Assembly (NCBI GenBank): GCA_017469845.1
Contig: JAFUFP010000061.1
Coordinates: forward strand, 1 to 52,805
Origin: Bacteroidales bacterium
Lineage (GTDB): Bacteria > Bacteroidota > Bacteroidia > Bacteroidales > UBA932
Length of the DNA stretch: 52,805 nt
Direction: 5' to 3'
The position numbers and the translations under genes were made by a program. Under the pieces are notes generated by a model, which searched no databases, was not told the DNA's origin, and saw nothing but the letters and a program-made list of their open reading frames with translations. Of the stretch, positions 50,433 to 52,805 are shown piece after piece (positions within the stretch are counted from its first letter, which is position 1; every line of letters starts with the position of its first letter).

Positions 50433-51776
50433 TCATTTGCAAACCATGATGTCCAGAATCATCTTGTCGGTTTCCTTCATTCCTTTGGAACCTATCGTAC
50501 CGACATTCTGTATCGTGGTCTCGATATCCTTGTCAATGATTCCGTCGGTCTCCTTGACGCTTATTCCGTTCAGTGCAAGGACGGCGGACTGTATGCTGCT
50601 GGCGACACCGGAAGCCACTTTCATCGCGCATCCGACTTTCGCCCCGTCGCAGACCATGCCGGTAATGTTTCCGCACATGTTCTTTATGGCATGGCAGACT
50701 TCATCGTAGCCTCCTCCCTGCAGATAAACTATTCCGCAGGAAGATCCGGTTGATGCCACCACGCATCCGCACAGGGCGGAAAGTTTGCCGAGGAATCCCT
50801 TTATGTGTATGGCGACCAGGTTCGAAAGGATCAGGGCCCTGGCGAGAGGCTCGTCGTCCACTTTGTATCTCAATGCGTATGCTATTATCGGCATACTGAC
50901 GGTTATGCCCTGGTTGCCGCTTCCGCTGTTGCTCATGGCGGGAAGAGTGCATCCCGCCATCCTGGCGTCGGATGCCGCTGCGGTCAATCCCATGGCGAAG
51001 CTCATGAAATCGTCTCCGAACACTTCCTTCTGGTTCTCTCTGATGGTCTTTCCTACCTGAAGGCCGTAGTTGCCGTGGAGACCTTCCTTGGCGAGGGCCA
51101 GGTTGAGGGTTCTGTCTTCGAGGATGAACTTGATGTCCTCGTATGGAACGGTCGTGGCGAACTCAAAAATCTCCTTCACGGTGAGACCGTACTCCCGGGT
51201 CTGCTTCTGTGAAGCGGCCGCAGCGCTCTCGGAACTCATGAGGATCTTGTCGGCGAAGCCCACCTCCACTATCTTGTCATGGTCATCCTCGATGACGGTG
51301 TGCGCACAGGGGGTGAGGGAAGCTGATGCGCTCATTCCATGGGAACGTACTGTCGCTTTTACATAAAGAAGGTGGTCCGTGTCGGCTACGCTTATCTTGA
51401 CCGCCTTGTCGTCAACGAGCTTTTTCGCTCTTGATACCGCTTCTGGAGTGAGATTCTTGAGGACCTCCAGGCCGAGGGATGAATCTCCGCATACGGCACC
51501 GAGGGCCGAGGCGATATGAAGTCCTATCATCCCCGTGCCGGGTATGCCTACACCCATCCCGTTCTTGAGGATGTTTCCGCTGACTTCAACATCGATCAGG
51601 AAGTCGGCCTCCAGTCTCCAGTCCTTGCCTCTTTCGGAGCAATCCCGGCAGTTCTCGTCAAGGATTTCGACGGACTTCGCCACGGCCAGGGCCACGGCAA
51701 TCGGCTCGGTACAGCCGAGGGCCGGTTTCACTTCTCGTTTGATCAGTTCAATGATCTCTTTTTGACGATTGGTCAT
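50433..51776 (-). CDS. L-cysteine desulfidase / UPF0597 family protein
   Basis: Cytoplasmic protein of 447 residues in the UPF0597 family (serine dehydratase alpha-chain-like), whose members include L-cysteine desulfidases such as CyuA that release sulfide, ammonia and pyruvate using an oxygen-labile 4Fe-4S cluster. Conserved parts: VKPALGCTEPIAVALAVA at the N-terminus, MGVGIPGT, MSNSGSGNQGI, and the cysteine-rich KLSALCGCVVASTGSSCGIVYLQGG and NMCGNITGMVCDGAKVGCAMK, which hold the expected cluster ligands. The start at 51776 (MTNRQKEIIELIKREVKPALG) is preferred; the longer frame from 51923 lies inside the upstream gene. It follows that gene by 11 bases and may be co-transcribed. Confidence 0.88.
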   Translation of the reverse strand: MTNRQKEIIELIKREVKPALGCTEPIAVALAVAKSVEILDENCRDCSERGKDWRLEADFLIDVEVSGNILKNGMGVGIPGTGMIGLHIASALGAVCGDSSLGLEVLKNLTPEAVSRAKKLVDDKAVKISVADTDHLLYVKATVRSHGMSASASLTPCAHTVIEDDHDKIVEVGFADKILMSSESAAAASQKQTREYGLTVKEIFEFATTVPYEDIKFILEDRTLNLALAKEGLHGNYGLQVGKTIRENQKEVFGDDFMSFAMGLTAAASDARMAGCTLPAMSNSGSGNQGITVSMPIIAYALRYKVDDEPLARALILSNLVAIHIKGFLGKLSALCGCVVASTGSSCGIVYLQGGGYDEVCHAIKNMCGNITGMVCDGAKVGCAMKVASGVASSIQSAVLALNGISVKETDGIIDKDIETTIQNVGTIGSKGMKETDKMILDIMVCK

Positions 51777-51787
51777 ATGGAGTCGCT

Positions 51788-52805
51788 TTATTTTATTTGT
51801 TGGGGTTGCTTTTGGAAGAATTCCATGACGGTCTTCATCAGGCTGCCCATGTCCTCCTTCTGCTTGATGACTTCTATGGGGAACCCGAGGCTCACGGTCT
51901 TGTATCCGTTCCCTTCGTAGCACACTCCCGCCGAGATGTTCGTGTCGGAGTACCTGAGGAATGTGCTGCCCTTGTCATTAGAAGGGAGCAATCCGTCGGG
52001 GGTCTCGGCGAAGTAGACCTCCTCGTTGTATGCGTTGTGGAACTTGAAAGGTCTTGGTAGCGGGACTCCGGTCATCATCGCGCTTTTCATCGTCCTCACT
52101 TCGGCGTTCCTTGTCGCGTAATTGGTTAGCCACTTGTAACCGAGGACCTCCTCGATGAATTTCTGCGTATCGGCGCGGGATGCTTCGTCTATGGTGACCC
52201 TGGGGTAGATGAGGTCGTATGCGTCTGTTCCGATGTGGGCTCCGGATATCAGCACGTTGCCGCCTTTGGAGGTGAACTTGCGGATTTCATCCTGGAGTTC
52301 CTTCGGGAAGACGGTGAACCTGTCCGGTACGGCTCCGCCCCTTCCGACGGTAGTCGTCACCTGCTTTCCGCAGATGATGTCAAGAGCGAACGCGCTTCCT
52401 TCCGCTGCGGCTCCCTTTGCGAAAGCCTTTTCGGAGGAAGAACTGACGGCGTATCCTTCACCGAGAAGTGCTGCCGCATGTGTGGCTACGAAATCGAAGG
52501 TGTTTCCTTTAAGTTTCTTTCCCGCGAAATCCGTGTAGGATCCTCCGAATCCCGGGTTGTCGTCATCGACCCAGGGGAGGGAACGGCGGAACTGGTACTG
52601 TTCACCGATGTAGTTTATCTCTTCTCCGTAGGCCACTCCTCCGTCAAGCCTCTGGTCGAATCCGGCGTAGTCGGGAGTGTCGAACCATGTGGGAGGGGAG
52701 ACCCTGTCGAAATTGTTCACGATGAGGACTTCCTTAGCCGCATTCCTTCCTGAAGGGGTTCCGACGCAGAGCACCTCGGAAGGGAAGGACATTCCTCCTT
52801 CGTTG
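51788..52805 (-). CDS. C-terminal part of a xanthan-lyase-like secreted protein (5'-partial)
   Basis: The open frame continues to the right edge of the window with no start codon needed, so only the last ~338 residues are seen. The visible part starts with the tail of a beta-sandwich domain (GMSFPSEVLCVGTPSG), then an alpha/beta segment (EVLIVNNFDRVSPPTWFDTP, FDFVATHAAALLGEGY, FTSKGGNVLISGAHIGTDAYD) with the look of a glutamine-amidotransferase-like or Rossmann fold. The pattern 'FPSEVL...VLIVNNFDR' resembles Bacteroidota proteins annotated as putative xanthan lyase or golvesin-domain proteins. Export cannot be checked because the N-terminus is missing. Function uncertain. Confidence 0.65.
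   Translation of the reverse strand, partial: NEGGMSFPSEVLCVGTPSGRNAAKEVLIVNNFDRVSPPTWFDTPDYAGFDQRLDGGVAYGEEINYIGEQYQFRRSLPWVDDDNPGFGGSYTDFAGKKLKGNTFDFVATHAAALLGEGYAVSSSSEKAFAKGAAAEGSAFALDIICGKQVTTTVGRGGAVPDRFTVFPKELQDEIRKFTSKGGNVLISGAHIGTDAYDLIYPRVTIDEASRADTQKFIEEVLGYKWLTNYATRNAEVRTMKSAMMTGVPLPRPFKFHNAYNEEVYFAETPDGLLPSNDKGSTFLRYSDTNISAGVCYEGNGYKTVSLGFPIEVIKQKEDMGSLMKTVMEFFQKQPQQIK

Overview
The window looks like chromosomal DNA of a Bacteroidota, most likely Bacteroidales (possibly an uncultured gut or animal-associated lineage). The reasons are a SusC/SusD pair in a polysaccharide-utilization locus (PUL), many lipoproteins starting Met-Lys-Lys/Arg, a six-gene Na+-translocating NQR operon, a Nudix-type sugar regulator beside xylose genes, almost no Shine-Dalgarno sequences, and repeated use of the Bacteroidota promoter TTG-N20-TAnnTTTG. 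Base composition is moderately GC-rich, except in one AT-richer gene at 48.6-50.2 kb. I cannot name the species.

Layout. (1) 0.17-21.3 kb: a metallophosphoesterase, then an 11-gene leftward PUL operon read from 18.8 kb down to 1.2 kb: AGE-family sugar epimerase, SusC, SusD, DUF5018-like surface lipoprotein, phosphodiester glycosidase, GHL10-type glycosidase, BACON lipoprotein, second GHL10-type glycosidase, MFS sugar porter, FAD oxidoreductase, DUF5009/HGSNAT-like membrane acyltransferase. A ROK repressor and a Tat-exported DUF4434 TIM-barrel protein are transcribed divergently from the same 170-bp control region. No classical GH, PL or sulfatase gene is present. (2) 21.4-27.8 kb: envelope sugar synthesis: a WbpM/CapD-type membrane 4,6-dehydratase, a small six-repeat secreted protein, then rfbA, rfbC, an unexpected TIM-barrel lipoprotein, and rfbD. 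(3) 27.8-33.8 kb: nqrABCDEF, with a 13-cysteine tail on NqrC. (4) 33.9-40.3 kb: UvrD/PcrA helicase, a 650-bp gene-free stretch holding a probable small RNA, an M16 peptidase lipoprotein and tRNA-Gly(CCC). (5) 40.4-43.0 kb: a Fur-family regulator and a Zn/Cd P-type ATPase with a histidine-rich N-terminus. (6) 43.2-48.4 kb: a xylose operon (Nudix regulator, xylB, xylA, xylE). (7) 48.4-50.3 kb: a Schlafen/AlbA_2-type ATP-binding regulator gene bracketed by 79-bp direct repeats. (8) 50.4-52.8 kb: a cysteine-desulfidase-family gene and the C-terminal part of a large secreted protein running off the window.

How it works together. The PUL encodes everything from outer-membrane capture (SusCD plus two surface lipoproteins) through unusual glycosidases to inner-membrane uptake and a cytoplasmic epimerase. 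Its GHL10, phosphodiester-glycosidase, AGE, HGSNAT-like and NagC-like parts together suggest an amino-sugar or phosphodiester-linked glycan; this is inference. The xylose operon is a complete import-isomerise-phosphorylate pathway with its own regulator. The most unusual structure is the repeat-flanked AlbA_2 gene. The left repeat supplies the -33 element of the gene's promoter and places the 11-mer TTTTCTGCCCA in the promoter spacer. The single mismatch in the right repeat falls in that -33 element.
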